Below are positions 1-10,881 of a stretch of 64,000 nucleotides of DNA, piece by piece. The notes beneath the pieces are model-generated. The model did not search any database. It was not told where the DNA came from and saw only the letters and a list, made by a program, of their open reading frames with translations. This stretch comes from Prosthecobacter sp. (GTDB lineage: Bacteria; Verrucomicrobiota; Verrucomicrobiia; Verrucomicrobiales; Verrucomicrobiaceae), in NCBI GenBank assembly GCA_019186985.1, contig JABARQ010000001.1:1-64000 (forward strand), written 5' to 3'. Position 1 is the stretch's first letter, and the number at the start of each line of letters is the position of its first letter. The translations under genes and the position numbers were made by a program.

Positions 1-1617
1 AGCAACACGCTGGCGGTGACGGCCTACGATTTGAAGGGCAACGCCTCCCTGACGGTGACGCGTACCTTCACCTTCACCCGTCGCTACAAGCTGACGGTGA
101 CGCGCACGGCCCCGGTGGCGCTGTCACTGGCTGGCACCCTGACGGTGGTGGCCACGCCCCGGACGGCGGCAACGGCTTTTGCGCCGGTGATTGCAACGGC
201 CAATCCGAAGGTGTCGCAGATCCTTCCCGGGGTTCCGGTGAAGCTGACCGCCCTGCCTCTGAAGGGCCATGTGTTCAGCCACTGGGCCTCGATGCCCGCC
301 GGTGCTACTGTGCTAGGCAATGTGTTGAACTTCACGATGCCTGCGCAGGACGTGGCGGCTGAGGCGGTGTTCGTGACCAACCTGTTCGCGGCCACGGCCG
401 GTGAAGGCAACAGCTTTTACGGCCTTCTGGCACCCTACGGCACGGCGGCGACGGGCAACAGCACGGTGGGCTGGTTCACGGGCACGATCGTGCCGGCCAG
501 CGGCAGCTTCTCCGGCCGGGTGATGATCGACGGGCTGAGCAAGGCCTTTGTTGGCACGTTCTATGGAGACGGCGGCATGTTCTTCACCCAGGGGTCGACG
601 AAGAACCGGACGATCAGCGTGGGCAGCCGCAGCATGACGCTGAGCATCGATAGCACGGGCATCAGCGTGGCGTTGAGCGAGGGTGCGGCCCAGGTGGTCG
701 GCGGCCTTGCGAAGCGTGCATACTACAGCAGCACCAGAACGGTGCCGGTGGCGATGCTCAACCGCAAGACGCGTGCGTCGCTGACGGCGAACGACCAGGG
801 GTTCTTCACGGTGGCGCTGCCCTCGAAGGTGCAGGTGCCCGCGAAGGACATGACGACGTATCCGCACGGGGACGGTTTTGGCTCGGTGACGCTGAGCAGC
901 CTGGGCGGCGTGACGATGGTGGGGACGCTGGCGGACGGGAGCACGTTCCTGGGCAGCAGCGGGCTGGTGAGCGTCGGCGGGTTCCCGGCGTATGCGCAGC
1001 TGGTGACGCCGGGAGCGGCGGTGACGGTGAAAGGCGGCAGCATCAGCGGTGAGCTGAGCGTGGACGTGGCGCAGGCGGACAGCGACGTGAGCGGCACGGA
1101 CCTGCTGTGGATCCGGCCTGCGGTGACGCAGATGGCGGGGACGACACCAAGCGCGAAGGCAACGCAGCTCTACACGGAAGGCTGGCCGACGGGCATCCGG
1201 GTGGATGCGGTGGGAGCGTTCTACGACAGGACGAAGGATGCGAGAACGGGCCTGGGTCTTGGTGCGGTGAATGCGACGACCGGGAACGGCGAGCTGGTGT
1301 TCTCGGGCGGGAAGCTGACTGCGGACGTGGAGGTGAGAGCGTTCAACATTGAGGCGGGAACGGCGTCGGCCACGAAGGTGACGAAGATCCCGGTGGCGAA
1401 CGGCACGTTCAGCCTGGCCGTGACGCAGGGTGTGGGACAGTTCAACGGGACGTTTACACCCAACTGGACGAACGCGGTGGCGGCGAAGCCGCTGTTCCGG
1501 GGAGTGCTGATCCAGAAGGGCGGCAACAAGGGAGGGTATGGCTACTTCATCAGCAACCGGAACGGGGATGTGGATCCGCAGGCGGGGCGGGTGACGCTGG
1601 GAGCGCCGGTGCCGTAA
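1..1617 (+). CDS. 3' part of a large secreted repeat protein (5' end outside window)
   Basis: The frame is already open at base 1, so this is the C-terminal part of a longer protein; the first usable start codon (GTG at 16) is not the true start. About 538 residues are visible. Near the beginning is one module resembling a divergent InlB B-repeat (Ala/Leu/Thr-rich, with a GHVFSHW core and FTMPAQD near its end). The remainder is Gly/Ser/Thr-rich beta-type sequence with recurring GxFxG(T/R) patterns, as in very large verrucomicrobial surface proteins. No membrane helix, PEP-CTERM tail or obvious catalytic motif is visible. Function is unknown; an adhesin or exoprotein role is inference from composition. 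A strong hairpin lies 86 bases after the stop. Confidence 0.75.
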   Translation, partial: SNTLAVTAYDLKGNASLTVTRTFTFTRRYKLTVTRTAPVALSLAGTLTVVATPRTAATAFAPVIATANPKVSQILPGVPVKLTALPLKGHVFSHWASMPAGATVLGNVLNFTMPAQDVAAEAVFVTNLFAATAGEGNSFYGLLAPYGTAATGNSTVGWFTGTIVPASGSFSGRVMIDGLSKAFVGTFYGDGGMFFTQGSTKNRTISVGSRSMTLSIDSTGISVALSEGAAQVVGGLAKRAYYSSTRTVPVAMLNRKTRASLTANDQGFFTVALPSKVQVPAKDMTTYPHGDGFGSVTLSSLGGVTMVGTLADGSTFLGSSGLVSVGGFPAYAQLVTPGAAVTVKGGSISGELSVDVAQADSDVSGTDLLWIRPAVTQMAGTTPSAKATQLYTEGWPTGIRVDAVGAFYDRTKDARTGLGLGAVNATTGNGELVFSGGKLTADVEVRAFNIEAGTASATKVTKIPVANGTFSLAVTQGVGQFNGTFTPNWTNAVAAKPLFRGVLIQKGGNKGGYGYFISNRNGDVDPQAGRVTLGAPVP

Positions 1618-1948
1618 GGCCTGGGAAGGATGACGGGGAGGGTCCCATCCCGAGGGACCTGACCCGATCAAGAGAGAGACAACCAAACTCGAGATGACAG
1701 CAGCGGCCTGTGGAGAACCCACAGGCCGCCTGCTTTGGAGGAGGAAGGGTGCGTAGACTGAAGTCCCATGCCGATTTCCCCGCCAGCGTGGCGTTTTGAT
1801 CATTGCCCCAGCGCCGGAGCACGGAGTTCCGACTCCGCTGCAGGGTGGTTTGGCCCTGCATCTTTTTCAGATGTCGTAATGCGATGACCCGAGGTTTTTC
1901 GTGCAGCTTGGAATGCGTGGCCGGTTAGGATCGTTTGACTGGCTGTTC
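1618..1948. other. intergenic region, 331 bases
   Basis: Apart from the hairpin at 1703-1729, nothing coding was recognised here. The region presumably carries the promoter of the downstream propeller gene. No convincing -35/-10 pair was identified. Confidence 0.5.
1703..1729 (+). terminator. strong GC hairpin, probable terminator
   Basis: An 11-bp perfect inverted repeat (GCGGCCTGTGG at 1703-1713 and its complement at 1719-1729) closes a 5-base loop. It follows the stop of the large secreted protein. There is no long T-tract after it, so it may be an RNA 3'-end stabiliser rather than a classical intrinsic terminator. Confidence 0.6.
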
Positions 1949-3187
1949 ATGAATTTCCGATTGTTTCTTTCCATTTTATTTTGGATCCAGGTGCTTGATG
2001 CTGCTGACTGGCCGCGCTGGCGTGGGCCGGATGGTGCGGGAGGCTGGAATCCTGGAGATGTTCCTGCCGATTTTGCCTCCAGGGAGCCTGAACGTCTTTG
2101 GAGGATCGGGATTGGGGCGGGTTTTGGCGGAGTGACGATGAGCGGCGACCAGGTGTATGTCATGGACCGCCCTGGCAAAGGGGCTGTGGGAAGTGAGCGT
2201 GTGGGGTGCTTCAAGGCCGGCTCTGGTGAGCAGGTCTGGCTGCATGAATGGTCGGCGGACTATGGGGACATGGAGTATGGCACAGGCCCAAGGGCTTCTG
2301 TCACGGTTCATGATGGCAGGGCCTATGCGCTTGGGGCGGCAGGCACGGCTGCGTGCCTGGATGCAGCGACGGGTGAGGTGCGGTGGCAGGTGGACACCGT
2401 CAGGGAATACGGGGCAAGGACGCCGACCTGGGGCTTTGCCGCATCGCCGGTCATCGACGGGCCACGCGTGCTGCTGCATGTGGGGGCGGGTGATGGTGGT
2501 TGTGTGCTGGCGCTGGACCGCCTGACTGGAAAGCTGGTCTGGCGCGGTGGGCCTGATCCGGCGGGCTACTGCACGCCTGAAGTGATCATTCATGAAGGGC
2601 TCAGGCGGCTGGTTGCCTGGGGGCCGGAACATGTTCAATGCCTGGACCCGGAATCTGGCGCGACCCTGTGGAGCTGGCCCTACAAGGTGACCTACGGGGT
2701 GAGCATCGCCCAGCCCCTTTACCGCGACGGCCTGCTGCTGGTCTCTGGCTACTGGCATGGAACCAAGGTCTTGAAACTTGGAAAATCACCGCAGGAAGTG
2801 TCGCTTGCCTGGGAGAACGAGAAGGACATGTGCGGGCTGATGTCGGCACCCTTGTTTAAGGATGGAGTGGCTTTCCTTCTGGACAAGAACAGGGGGCTGC
2901 AGGGGATTGAGCTGGCAACAGGGAGGCTGCTCTGGAGTGATGACAACAGGCTGACCCCCAAGGACAGGAATCCCCAGATGTCGCTTGTCTGGCTGCGTGA
3001 ATCCGATGGGCTGGCGAGCCTGCTGAATGCCAGTGGCGAACTGGTTCATATCCGGCTGGGTCGCGAAGGCGTTGAGGAGTTGGGACGTCACCAGATCATC
3101 GGCAAAACCTGGGCACATCCTGCTTTTTCAGGAAACAGGGTCTGGGCTCGTTCAGACACGGATTTGGTGGCCTGGAAGCTGTGGTGA
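1949..3187 (+). CDS. exported PQQ-type beta-propeller protein
   Basis: About 412 residues. The start at ATG 1949 gives MNFRLFLSILFWIQVLDAAD, a normal Sec signal peptide with probable cleavage after DAA; in-frame starts at 1901 and 1913 would add a polar stretch in front of it. The mature protein opens with WPRWRGPDGAG, the motif that begins many planctomycete and verrucomicrobial PQQ-like propeller proteins. Repeated blades with A/LDxxTGxxxW-type signatures follow (LDAATGEVRW, LDRLTGKLVW, LDPESGATLW, IELATGRLLW). Relatives belong to the BamB/quinoprotein propeller superfamily. No haem motif is present, so an enzymatic role is not established; a periplasmic binding or scaffold role is equally possible. 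Confidence 0.8.
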   Translation: MNFRLFLSILFWIQVLDAADWPRWRGPDGAGGWNPGDVPADFASREPERLWRIGIGAGFGGVTMSGDQVYVMDRPGKGAVGSERVGCFKAGSGEQVWLHEWSADYGDMEYGTGPRASVTVHDGRAYALGAAGTAACLDAATGEVRWQVDTVREYGARTPTWGFAASPVIDGPRVLLHVGAGDGGCVLALDRLTGKLVWRGGPDPAGYCTPEVIIHEGLRRLVAWGPEHVQCLDPESGATLWSWPYKVTYGVSIAQPLYRDGLLLVSGYWHGTKVLKLGKSPQEVSLAWENEKDMCGLMSAPLFKDGVAFLLDKNRGLQGIELATGRLLWSDDNRLTPKDRNPQMSLVWLRESDGLASLLNASGELVHIRLGREGVEELGRHQIIGKTWAHPAFSGNRVWARSDTDLVAWKLW

Positions 3188-3227
3188 GCCTTGAACGAGT
3201 GAGCTCACTGGTACTAGCCGAATTGAG

Positions 3228-3252
3228 TGGAATTTTCAGAATTAAAATTCCA
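3228..3252 (+). terminator. AT-rich hairpin after the propeller gene
   Basis: A perfect 9-bp inverted repeat (TGGAATTTT at 3228-3236 and AAAATTCCA at 3244-3252) encloses a 7-base loop, 41 bases after the stop at 3187. The arms contain runs of T and A, so it could act as a weak terminator; it could also be a binding site for the following gene. Confidence 0.45.
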
Positions 3253-3281
3253 GCCGACGTGAACTGAACAGTTGTGCGATG

Positions 3282-3323
3282 CTGATGGTTTATATATTTT
3301 AATAAATAATCATCAGAAACCAT
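3282..3323. promoter_or_regulatory. inverted repeats in AT-rich island upstream of methyltransferase gene
   Basis: The 187-base gap 3188-3374 is far more AT-rich than its surroundings. Nested inverted repeats lie in it: CTGATG (3282-3287) with CATCAG (3311-3316), and ATGGTTT (3285-3291) with AAACCAT (3317-3323). They flank a nearly pure A/T stretch (3291-3310) that could hold the promoter of the gene starting at 3375. The two pairings overlap and would be mutually exclusive. Confidence 0.35.
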
Positions 3324-3374
3324 TAGGTGATGGTGATATTTTAAAAATAGCGACCGTGACCGCTTTTCCCACTT

Positions 3375-4310
3375 ATGTTTTTCCTTGAGGCAACACTTCC
3401 TGTCCGGCGTGAGCCGCGTCTGTTGACGCAGTTTGATGAGCTTTTTCAGGACTTCATCGTCAAAGGAGGGCCGCTGCCACGAGAATATGGGGTTCTGAAC
3501 CGGGCGATCCGGCATCTTGGGGATGCTGTTCGCACCGGGTCGGTGAACCAGGGCGACGTGTCGGTGTATGTGCAGGACATCACCCACAGGCATCTGACAG
3601 GCACCATGCAGGCTGAGGCGATCGAGCGACAGTTTGGCTACAGCGGTGATTTTCAGATCATCGATCACATTTACATGCGTCATGTCTGTGCTGATCCGGA
3701 CAAGCGCCAGTGGGACCTTTTTTTCCATGCGCAGGCCGCACCTGTGGCGGTGAGGAATCGGAAGGCATATTTTCAGCAGCTCATGAACGACCGGCTTGCC
3801 GCGCAGCCCGGCCGTCTGGATCTGCTGAATGTGGCGAGCGGTCCATGCCGTGACCTGCGAGAATTCTTTCTCGATCAGCCGGATGCGCCGGTGTTTGTGG
3901 ACTGTGTGGACATGGATGCGAGGGCGGTTGACTATGGCAGCCGTCTTTGTTCGCCATGGCTGGACCGGATCGCCTTTCATCATCGGAACATCCTGAAGCA
4001 TGTGCCCGCCCGTGCTTATGACCTGGTCTGGTCGGCGGGATTGTTCGACTATTTGTCAGACCGGCTCTTTGTGCATCTTCTTGGCGTGCTGCTGAAGGTG
4101 GTGAAGCCGGGCGGGGAGGTGGTGATCGGCAACTTTTCCGACTTCAACCCAAGTCGTGACTTCATGGAGATCTTCGGGCATTGGAGCCTGCGGCATCGCA
4201 GCCGTGAAACGCTGCTGGCGCTTGCTGCGCAGGCTGGAGTTGCGGAGGATCAGGCCGAGGTGCGCTGGGAGCCGGAGGGAGTGAACTATTTCCTGCACCT
4301 CCGGCGTTGA
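3375..4310 (+). CDS. class I SAM-dependent methyltransferase
   Basis: 311 residues. A Rossmann-type methyltransferase occupies the C-terminal half: the SAM-binding motif I appears as LLNVASGPCRD, followed by the acidic motif VDMD, the YDLVWSAGLFDYL strand/helix and the post-motif KPGGEVVIGNF. The N-terminal ~130 residues form a helical region containing FGYSGDFQIIDHIY. From family knowledge, methyltransferases with such an N-terminal region include the PhcB-type enzymes that make 3-hydroxy fatty acid methyl ester signals; assignment to that group is a guess. No clear Shine-Dalgarno precedes ATG 3375. It sits alone behind an AT-rich island and converges on opgH with a 10-base gap. Confidence 0.75.
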   Translation: MFFLEATLPVRREPRLLTQFDELFQDFIVKGGPLPREYGVLNRAIRHLGDAVRTGSVNQGDVSVYVQDITHRHLTGTMQAEAIERQFGYSGDFQIIDHIYMRHVCADPDKRQWDLFFHAQAAPVAVRNRKAYFQQLMNDRLAAQPGRLDLLNVASGPCRDLREFFLDQPDAPVFVDCVDMDARAVDYGSRLCSPWLDRIAFHHRNILKHVPARAYDLVWSAGLFDYLSDRLFVHLLGVLLKVVKPGGEVVIGNFSDFNPSRDFMEIFGHWSLRHRSRETLLALAAQAGVAEDQAEVRWEPEGVNYFLHLRR

Positions 4311-4320
4311 GCCAGCCTCA

Positions 4321-6467
<2,147 letters not shown>

Positions 6468-6471
<4 letters not shown>

Positions 6472-7046
6472 GCGAGGAGGTGGTAAAGGTAGCCCAGCAC
6501 GCCTCCGACGATGCCGATGAGGATGGAATAACGAAGGATGGGATGACGGCCCAGGCGGTCGAAGGTGTCCTCGGCGACCTCGGAGACGATGCCGAGGTCC
6601 ATCTCACGGGGCGTCATGCGGCTGATGGTCATGCCGGGGCCGGAGGTGCGGATGGCGCTGCGCATGGCCTCCCGCATGTCCGGGGGGAGGTTTTCCTTGT
6701 CCAAAAAGAAGTTCGGCCAGCGCGAGGGGCCTCCGCTGAGGTGGAAGCCGAGCCTGCCTGCAGCCTCGATCTGGCTTTCCGTCAGGTTCATGTCGCTGTA
6801 GATCGCCGCCAGCCAGTCACGCATCATGAGGCGAGCCTGCTCGATGCTGTGCGTGGTGGGGGTGCGCGACGGATCCTTCTTGTGGGCGGCCGCAGCACGG
6901 CGGAGGGTTTCCAGGATGAGCTGGGTGCGGCGGATGCGGTTGTGAAGCTGGTAGGAGCGGAAGTAGTCGGCGAGGCGCGCATACGCCTCGTTCCATTCTT
7001 CCTCGGTGCCAGTCTCGGGGGCGAACTGAATGTTGACGGCTTCCAT
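6468..7046 (-). CDS. small single-pass membrane protein coupled to opgH
   Basis: 192 residues with no recognised family. The body is hydrophilic and helix-rich (residues 1-165), including a Pro/Arg-rich stretch. The C-terminus is one hydrophobic segment (about 170-191, YSILIGIVGGVLGYLYHLLA) that looks like a tail anchor with the bulk in the cytoplasm. The stop overlaps the opgH start by four bases, so the two are almost certainly one transcript. OpgG, the periplasmic partner in Proteobacteria, is a signal-peptide beta-sandwich protein, so this is not a divergent OpgG. A role in controlling or locating the glucosyltransferase is inference from coupling alone. Confidence 0.75.
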
Positions 7047-7193
7047 GAAGGCTCGGGATGAGCGCGCGGAGAATGCGCGGAATCCGCCTGCGTGGAAGCA
7101 GAATTTCAGAATGGATCACATTTGAGCGCAATTTTGCCTCCCGAAGCGGGGCTGCCAGGGGCATCTGTACTTGCTCGTGAGTTGGATGGCTCC

Positions 7194-8543
7194 TCAGATG
7201 GCCCAGCCTTCGCGGTAGGTCTTGGTGAGCAGCTTGTCGGCAGCCGGGTTGTTCTTGAAGGCAAGGGCCTCGGTGTCCCATTCCAGGGTGTTGGGCTTGA
7301 GCGGCCGGCCGGTGCGCTGGTCGATCTCCCCCACGGCGAGGCGGGTCGCCACATTGCCAAGCTGGACGGTTTCAGCCAGGGGGCCGGCGTAATCAAAACC
7401 ATCGCTGGTTTTTTCACCGCCAAGGCAGGCGTCCACCCAGCGGTGCCAGTGGCTCAGGCCCTTCTCCTTCGGATAGCTGAAGCCCTGGAACTTTTCCACG
7501 GGGTAAAGCCGGGGGCCTGCGACGTGGGCAAGCACCATGTTGCCTTCCTCACCGATGAAGAGCGAGCCGCTCTTGGGCAGGTCGAGGTTGTCGGGCATGC
7601 GGGCCGTCTTGCGGTCGGGACGCAGGCCGCCGTCCATCCAGGTGACCTTGAGGGTCTTGCCTGCGGTGAGCTCATTGCCTGGGAAGACGTACTCGATGGT
7701 TTCATGCGTCGGCCAGATCTGGTCATTCACGCCGCTGTTCTCCGCGGTGATGGTGAGCGGTGCGTGCAGTCCGAGGGCGGTGAAGACGGGGTCGAGAATG
7801 TGGCAGCCGAAGTCGCCCAGCGCCCCGCCGCCGAAGTCCTGCCAGTCGCGCCAGACGAAGGGATGATAGCAGGGGGCGTAGTCACGCATGGGGGCGACGC
7901 CGATCCAGAGGTCCCAGTTCACATGGGCCGGAACCGGGGCGCCCGGGGCGGGGGAGAGGCGCTTGTTGCGCTCGTTGCCGGTGACGGCCACCCAGGAGTA
8001 GACCTCCTTCACCTTGCCGATGGCGCCCTCCTTGATCAGGCGCGTGCCGAGGCGGTATTCGAGGTTGGAATGGATCTGGTTGCCCATCTGGGTCACCACT
8101 TTCGCCTTCGCGGCTTCAAGACGCATCTGGCGGGCCTCCCAGACGGTGTGGGCGAGAGGCTTCTGACAGTAGACATGCTTGCCCATCCTCATGGCGTCGA
8201 TGGCCACCTTGGCGTGCATGTGGTCGGGAATGCCGACGTTCACGGCATCGAACTTGTCGCCCAGCTTGGCGAACATCTCGCGGAAGTCGGTGAAGTGGGC
8301 CACGCCGGGGAAGTCGGCGTCCACCTTGTCAAAGCGGGTGCTGTCGATGTCACAGAAGCCGACATATTGAACCTTCTCATGACCGCCGATGTTCTTGATG
8401 TCGCTGAAGGCCATGCCGCTGGCACCGACCGAAACCACCTGGAGCTTCGAGTTGGGGCTGGCCGATCTGACGACGGCGGGGAAGGCGACGGTGCTGGCGG
8501 CGAGGGAGGCGGACTTGAGGAAGGAACGGCGGTCGGTGGGCAT
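7194..8543 (-). CDS. Tat-exported Gfo/Idh/MocA-family oxidoreductase
   Basis: 449 residues from ATG 8543. This start gives MPTDRRSFLKSASLAAST, a twin-arginine signal (RRSFLK) with cleavage near VVRSAS; the open frame extends upstream but would overlap the regulator gene. The Rossmann part begins at LQVVSVGASGMA and contains the family motif QKPLAHTVWEAR. The C-terminal alpha/beta domain includes the W-R-DWQDFGGGALGDFGCHILD segment typical of secreted PVC members. These enzymes oxidise or epimerise sugars and related polyols with bound NAD(P); the substrate here is unknown. It starts 35 bases after the stop of the AraC-type gene, in the same direction, suggesting co-transcription. Confidence 0.88.
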   Translation of the reverse strand: MPTDRRSFLKSASLAASTVAFPAVVRSASPNSKLQVVSVGASGMAFSDIKNIGGHEKVQYVGFCDIDSTRFDKVDADFPGVAHFTDFREMFAKLGDKFDAVNVGIPDHMHAKVAIDAMRMGKHVYCQKPLAHTVWEARQMRLEAAKAKVVTQMGNQIHSNLEYRLGTRLIKEGAIGKVKEVYSWVAVTGNERNKRLSPAPGAPVPAHVNWDLWIGVAPMRDYAPCYHPFVWRDWQDFGGGALGDFGCHILDPVFTALGLHAPLTITAENSGVNDQIWPTHETIEYVFPGNELTAGKTLKVTWMDGGLRPDRKTARMPDNLDLPKSGSLFIGEEGNMVLAHVAGPRLYPVEKFQGFSYPKEKGLSHWHRWVDACLGGEKTSDGFDYAGPLAETVQLGNVATRLAVGEIDQRTGRPLKPNTLEWDTEALAFKNNPAADKLLTKTYREGWAI

Positions 8544-8578
8544 GGTGACAGGACTACGCCGCGACGGCGCCGATCTTG

Positions 8579-9547
8579 TCAGTTTACCTGCGCCTGGCCC
8601 GAGCGGCTGCGGTGCTCGCTGGGCCGCCAGCCGATCCATTTCTTGAAGGTGTTGCTGAAGACAAAGGGGTTCTGATATCCTACGGTGTGGGAAACGGTCT
8701 CGATCTTCAGGTTCGTGGTGCTGAGAAGCTCGCAGGCCTTTTTCATGCGGAGCCAGGTGACGTGGTGCATGGGCGTTCGGCCCAGGGCCTTGCGGCAGAG
8801 GCGTCGCAGGTGCTCGGCGCTGACATGGGCCTGGTAGGCCAGTTCATCCAGGGTCCAGTCATGGCCGACATCGGCGGCGACCCTTTCCCAGAGACGCCAG
8901 AGGCGGTCGTCCTGCTGCCAGGGCTGGGCGAAGCGTTCGACGTAGTTCTGGACCAGCTCGACCCAGTGGAACATGGCGGCGGGCTTTGATTCATGGGCGG
9001 CCTCCTCGATCAGGCCCTCGATGGCCGCGTAAAGCGCCCTGCCGTTGAAGGCCGCCATGAGCGGCGAGCTGCTGCTGAGGATGGGCTGCTGGCCTGGGAT
9101 CTGTTCGTAGCGCACCCAGCAGCAGCGCCAGGGCCTGCCCTTCACCGCCTCGAAGGCGTTGACCATGAAGGGCGGCAGCGCCACGGCCATGCCGGGACCG
9201 CATTTCTGCCAGCGACCGTCCACCAGCACGCGACCCTCTCCGCTGAGGCAGGCGAGGAAATAGAGTCCGCCCTGGTGCATCCGCACAATTCGATAGGGGG
9301 CCGTGGCGGTCATGACGCCTGCATGGCAGATGCGGTGTGTCTTGAGGGTGCCGCAGACCGGCGCCCCTCGGATCCAGGGCCGGTTGTCATCCGCACCGGC
9401 CCTGACCACGCGGTACTCCGTCTCCGCCCCAAGGGTGTGGGTTTCGGATAGTTCCTGGATGGCGGCGGAGGGATGCACGGGGGGCGGTTTGCGGTTGTTT
9501 ACTGTTGAGGACTGTGGTTGACGCTGGTTTTTCCCAACCATTGTCAC
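8579..9547 (-). CDS. AraC-family transcriptional regulator
   Basis: Up to 322 residues. An AraC-type ligand-binding cupin spans roughly 75-165 (MHQGGLYFLACLSGEGRVLVDG is its core, with the CGPGMAVALPPF turn). A C-terminal double helix-turn-helix spans roughly 215-315: WTLDELAYQAHVSAEHLRRL is the first HTH and ETVSHTVGYQNPFVFSNTFKK the second. The first ~35 residues are low-complexity and lie over the probable divergent promoter, so the start at 9547 may be too early, but no better ATG is available before residue 80. It likely controls the oxidoreductase downstream and possibly the divergent gene at 9590. Confidence 0.85.
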   Translation of the reverse strand: MTMVGKNQRQPQSSTVNNRKPPPVHPSAAIQELSETHTLGAETEYRVVRAGADDNRPWIRGAPVCGTLKTHRICHAGVMTATAPYRIVRMHQGGLYFLACLSGEGRVLVDGRWQKCGPGMAVALPPFMVNAFEAVKGRPWRCCWVRYEQIPGQQPILSSSSPLMAAFNGRALYAAIEGLIEEAAHESKPAAMFHWVELVQNYVERFAQPWQQDDRLWRLWERVAADVGHDWTLDELAYQAHVSAEHLRRLCRKALGRTPMHHVTWLRMKKACELLSTTNLKIETVSHTVGYQNPFVFSNTFKKWIGWRPSEHRSRSGQAQVN

Positions 9548-9580
9548 CGACCGTCAACGATTGCCAACAACCGTCAACCA
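9516..9580. promoter_or_regulatory. candidate AraC-type operator with CCGTCAAC repeats
   Basis: Two direct copies of CCGTCAAC(G/C)A at 9551-9560 and 9571-9580 are exactly 20 bases apart, about two helical turns. A reverse copy (GGTTGACG, 9516-9523) lies further left. This lies between the AraC-type gene and the divergent gene at 9590. AraC-family proteins commonly bind direct half-sites about 21 bases apart, so this is a reasonable operator candidate. Confidence 0.45.
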
Positions 9581-9589
9581 TTCACTGCC

Positions 9590-10450
9590 ATGCCCAATCC
9601 CTGGACCGGAATCGGAAACCCCTACACGAAGCAGGAGGTCATCGACCGCCTGAAGGCGACGCTGGCGAAAGGCGAGCCCATCATCGCGGCCGGCGCCGGC
9701 ACGGGCATCAGCGCCAAGTTCATCGAGAAAGGCGGCGCGGACCTCATCATCATTTACAACAGCGGCCGCTACCGGATGATGGGGCACGGCTCCACCTGCG
9801 GGCTGATGGCCTACGGCGACGCCAACGCCGTGGCGATGGAGATCGGCGAGTACGAGGTGCTGCCCGTGGTGAAGGAGATCCCGGTGATCTGCGGAGTGCA
9901 TGCCACCGACCCGCGCCGCCGCATGTGGCACTGGCTGGGCCGCGTGAAGGAGATGGGATTCTCCGGCGTGAACAACTTTCCCACGCACACCATCGTGGAC
10001 GGTCACTTCCGCGGCGTGCTGGAGGAGACCGGCATGAGCGTGAAGAAGGAGTTCGAAATGATCGGCCTCGCCTCGCGCATGGACCTTTTCTCGATCGTCT
10101 ACGTGGCCACGCCCGAGGAGGCCATTGAGATGGCGAAGAACGGCGCGGACGCCATCATCGCGCACGTCGGCACCACCGTCGGCGGCAGCATCGGCGTGGT
10201 GAACGCCGTGGTGGACTGGGACTTCACCGTGAACCGCACCCAGGAGATCATCGACGCGGCGAAGAGCGTGAAGAAGGATGTCTTCACCCTGACGCATGGC
10301 GGCCCGATCAACACGCCGAAGGATGTGGAATACATCCTCAGCAAGACCACGGCGGACGGCTTTGTCGGTGCGTCGAGCCTGGAGCGCATGGGCGTGGAGG
10401 ACTCCCTGACAAGCCTGACGCGTGAGTTCAAGAAGGTGCCGAAGCCCTGA
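9590..10450 (+). CDS. phosphoenolpyruvate hydrolase-family TIM-barrel protein
   Basis: 286 residues from ATG 9590; the upstream in-frame extension lies in the regulatory region and was not used. The sequence matches the PEP-hydrolase-like family (PF09370): AKGEPIIAAGAGTGISAKF at the start, then DLIIIYNSGRYRMMGHGS, ICGVHATDPRR, GVNNFPTHTIVDG and HVGTTVGGSIG. The family is a TIM barrel related to PEP mutase/isocitrate lyase enzymes and often occurs with a Tm-1-like ATP-binding protein; that partner is absent here. Its reaction is poorly characterised, so PEP hydrolysis is only a family label. It is divergent from the AraC-type regulator. Confidence 0.85.
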   Translation: MPNPWTGIGNPYTKQEVIDRLKATLAKGEPIIAAGAGTGISAKFIEKGGADLIIIYNSGRYRMMGHGSTCGLMAYGDANAVAMEIGEYEVLPVVKEIPVICGVHATDPRRRMWHWLGRVKEMGFSGVNNFPTHTIVDGHFRGVLEETGMSVKKEFEMIGLASRMDLFSIVYVATPEEAIEMAKNGADAIIAHVGTTVGGSIGVVNAVVDWDFTVNRTQEIIDAAKSVKKDVFTLTHGGPINTPKDVEYILSKTTADGFVGASSLERMGVEDSLTSLTREFKKVPKP

Positions 10451-10494
10451 CGGGATGGATTGCCAGGACATGCGCCAGCCGTTAGACTGGTCGC

Positions 10495-10881
10495 ATGTCC
10501 GATCTCCTGTCCCTTGCCCAGGCGGTGGCCGAGGCCGCCTATGCGCCTTATTCCGGCTTTCAGGTCGGCTGTGCGCTGGAAACCGCCTCCGGCCAGATCC
10601 ACTCGGGCTGCAACGTCGAGAACGCCAGCCTTGGCCTGACGATTTGTGCGGAACGCAGCGCGATCTTCCGGGCCGTGGCCGAGGAGGGGCCGGGCATGAA
10701 GGTGGTGCGCCTGGCCGTGGCCTGCCTGGGGAATGAGTTTCCACCCTGCGGAGCCTGCCGCCAGGTCATCGCCGAGTTTTCGCTTTCTGGAGGCGCCACG
10801 GAAGTGACCTTCCTGCGTCAGGGACGCCCGGTCACCCTGACGCTGGCCCAGCTTCTGCCGGAGGCCTTTTCGCTGCCATGA
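10495..10881 (+). CDS. cdd: cytidine deaminase
   Basis: 128 residues, the normal length of the small tetrameric cytidine deaminases. The protein deaminates cytidine and deoxycytidine to uridine forms in pyrimidine salvage. The zinc site is complete: GCNVENASLG at 38-47, CAE at 51-53 (Cys ligand and catalytic Glu) and PCGACRQ at 84-90 (Cys85 and Cys88). The 3' end overlaps the start of the racemase-like gene by four bases. A nucleoside-type MFS transporter is encoded 1.7 kb further on, on the other strand, which fits a nucleoside salvage theme. Confidence 0.93.
   Translation: MSDLLSLAQAVAEAAYAPYSGFQVGCALETASGQIHSGCNVENASLGLTICAERSAIFRAVAEEGPGMKVVRLAVACLGNEFPPCGACRQVIAEFSLSGGATEVTFLRQGRPVTLTLAQLLPEAFSLP

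Noticed and set aside
313-1803. 496-residue minus-strand frame
   Set aside because: Arg/His/Ala-rich shadow of the secreted repeat protein, no recognisable fold.
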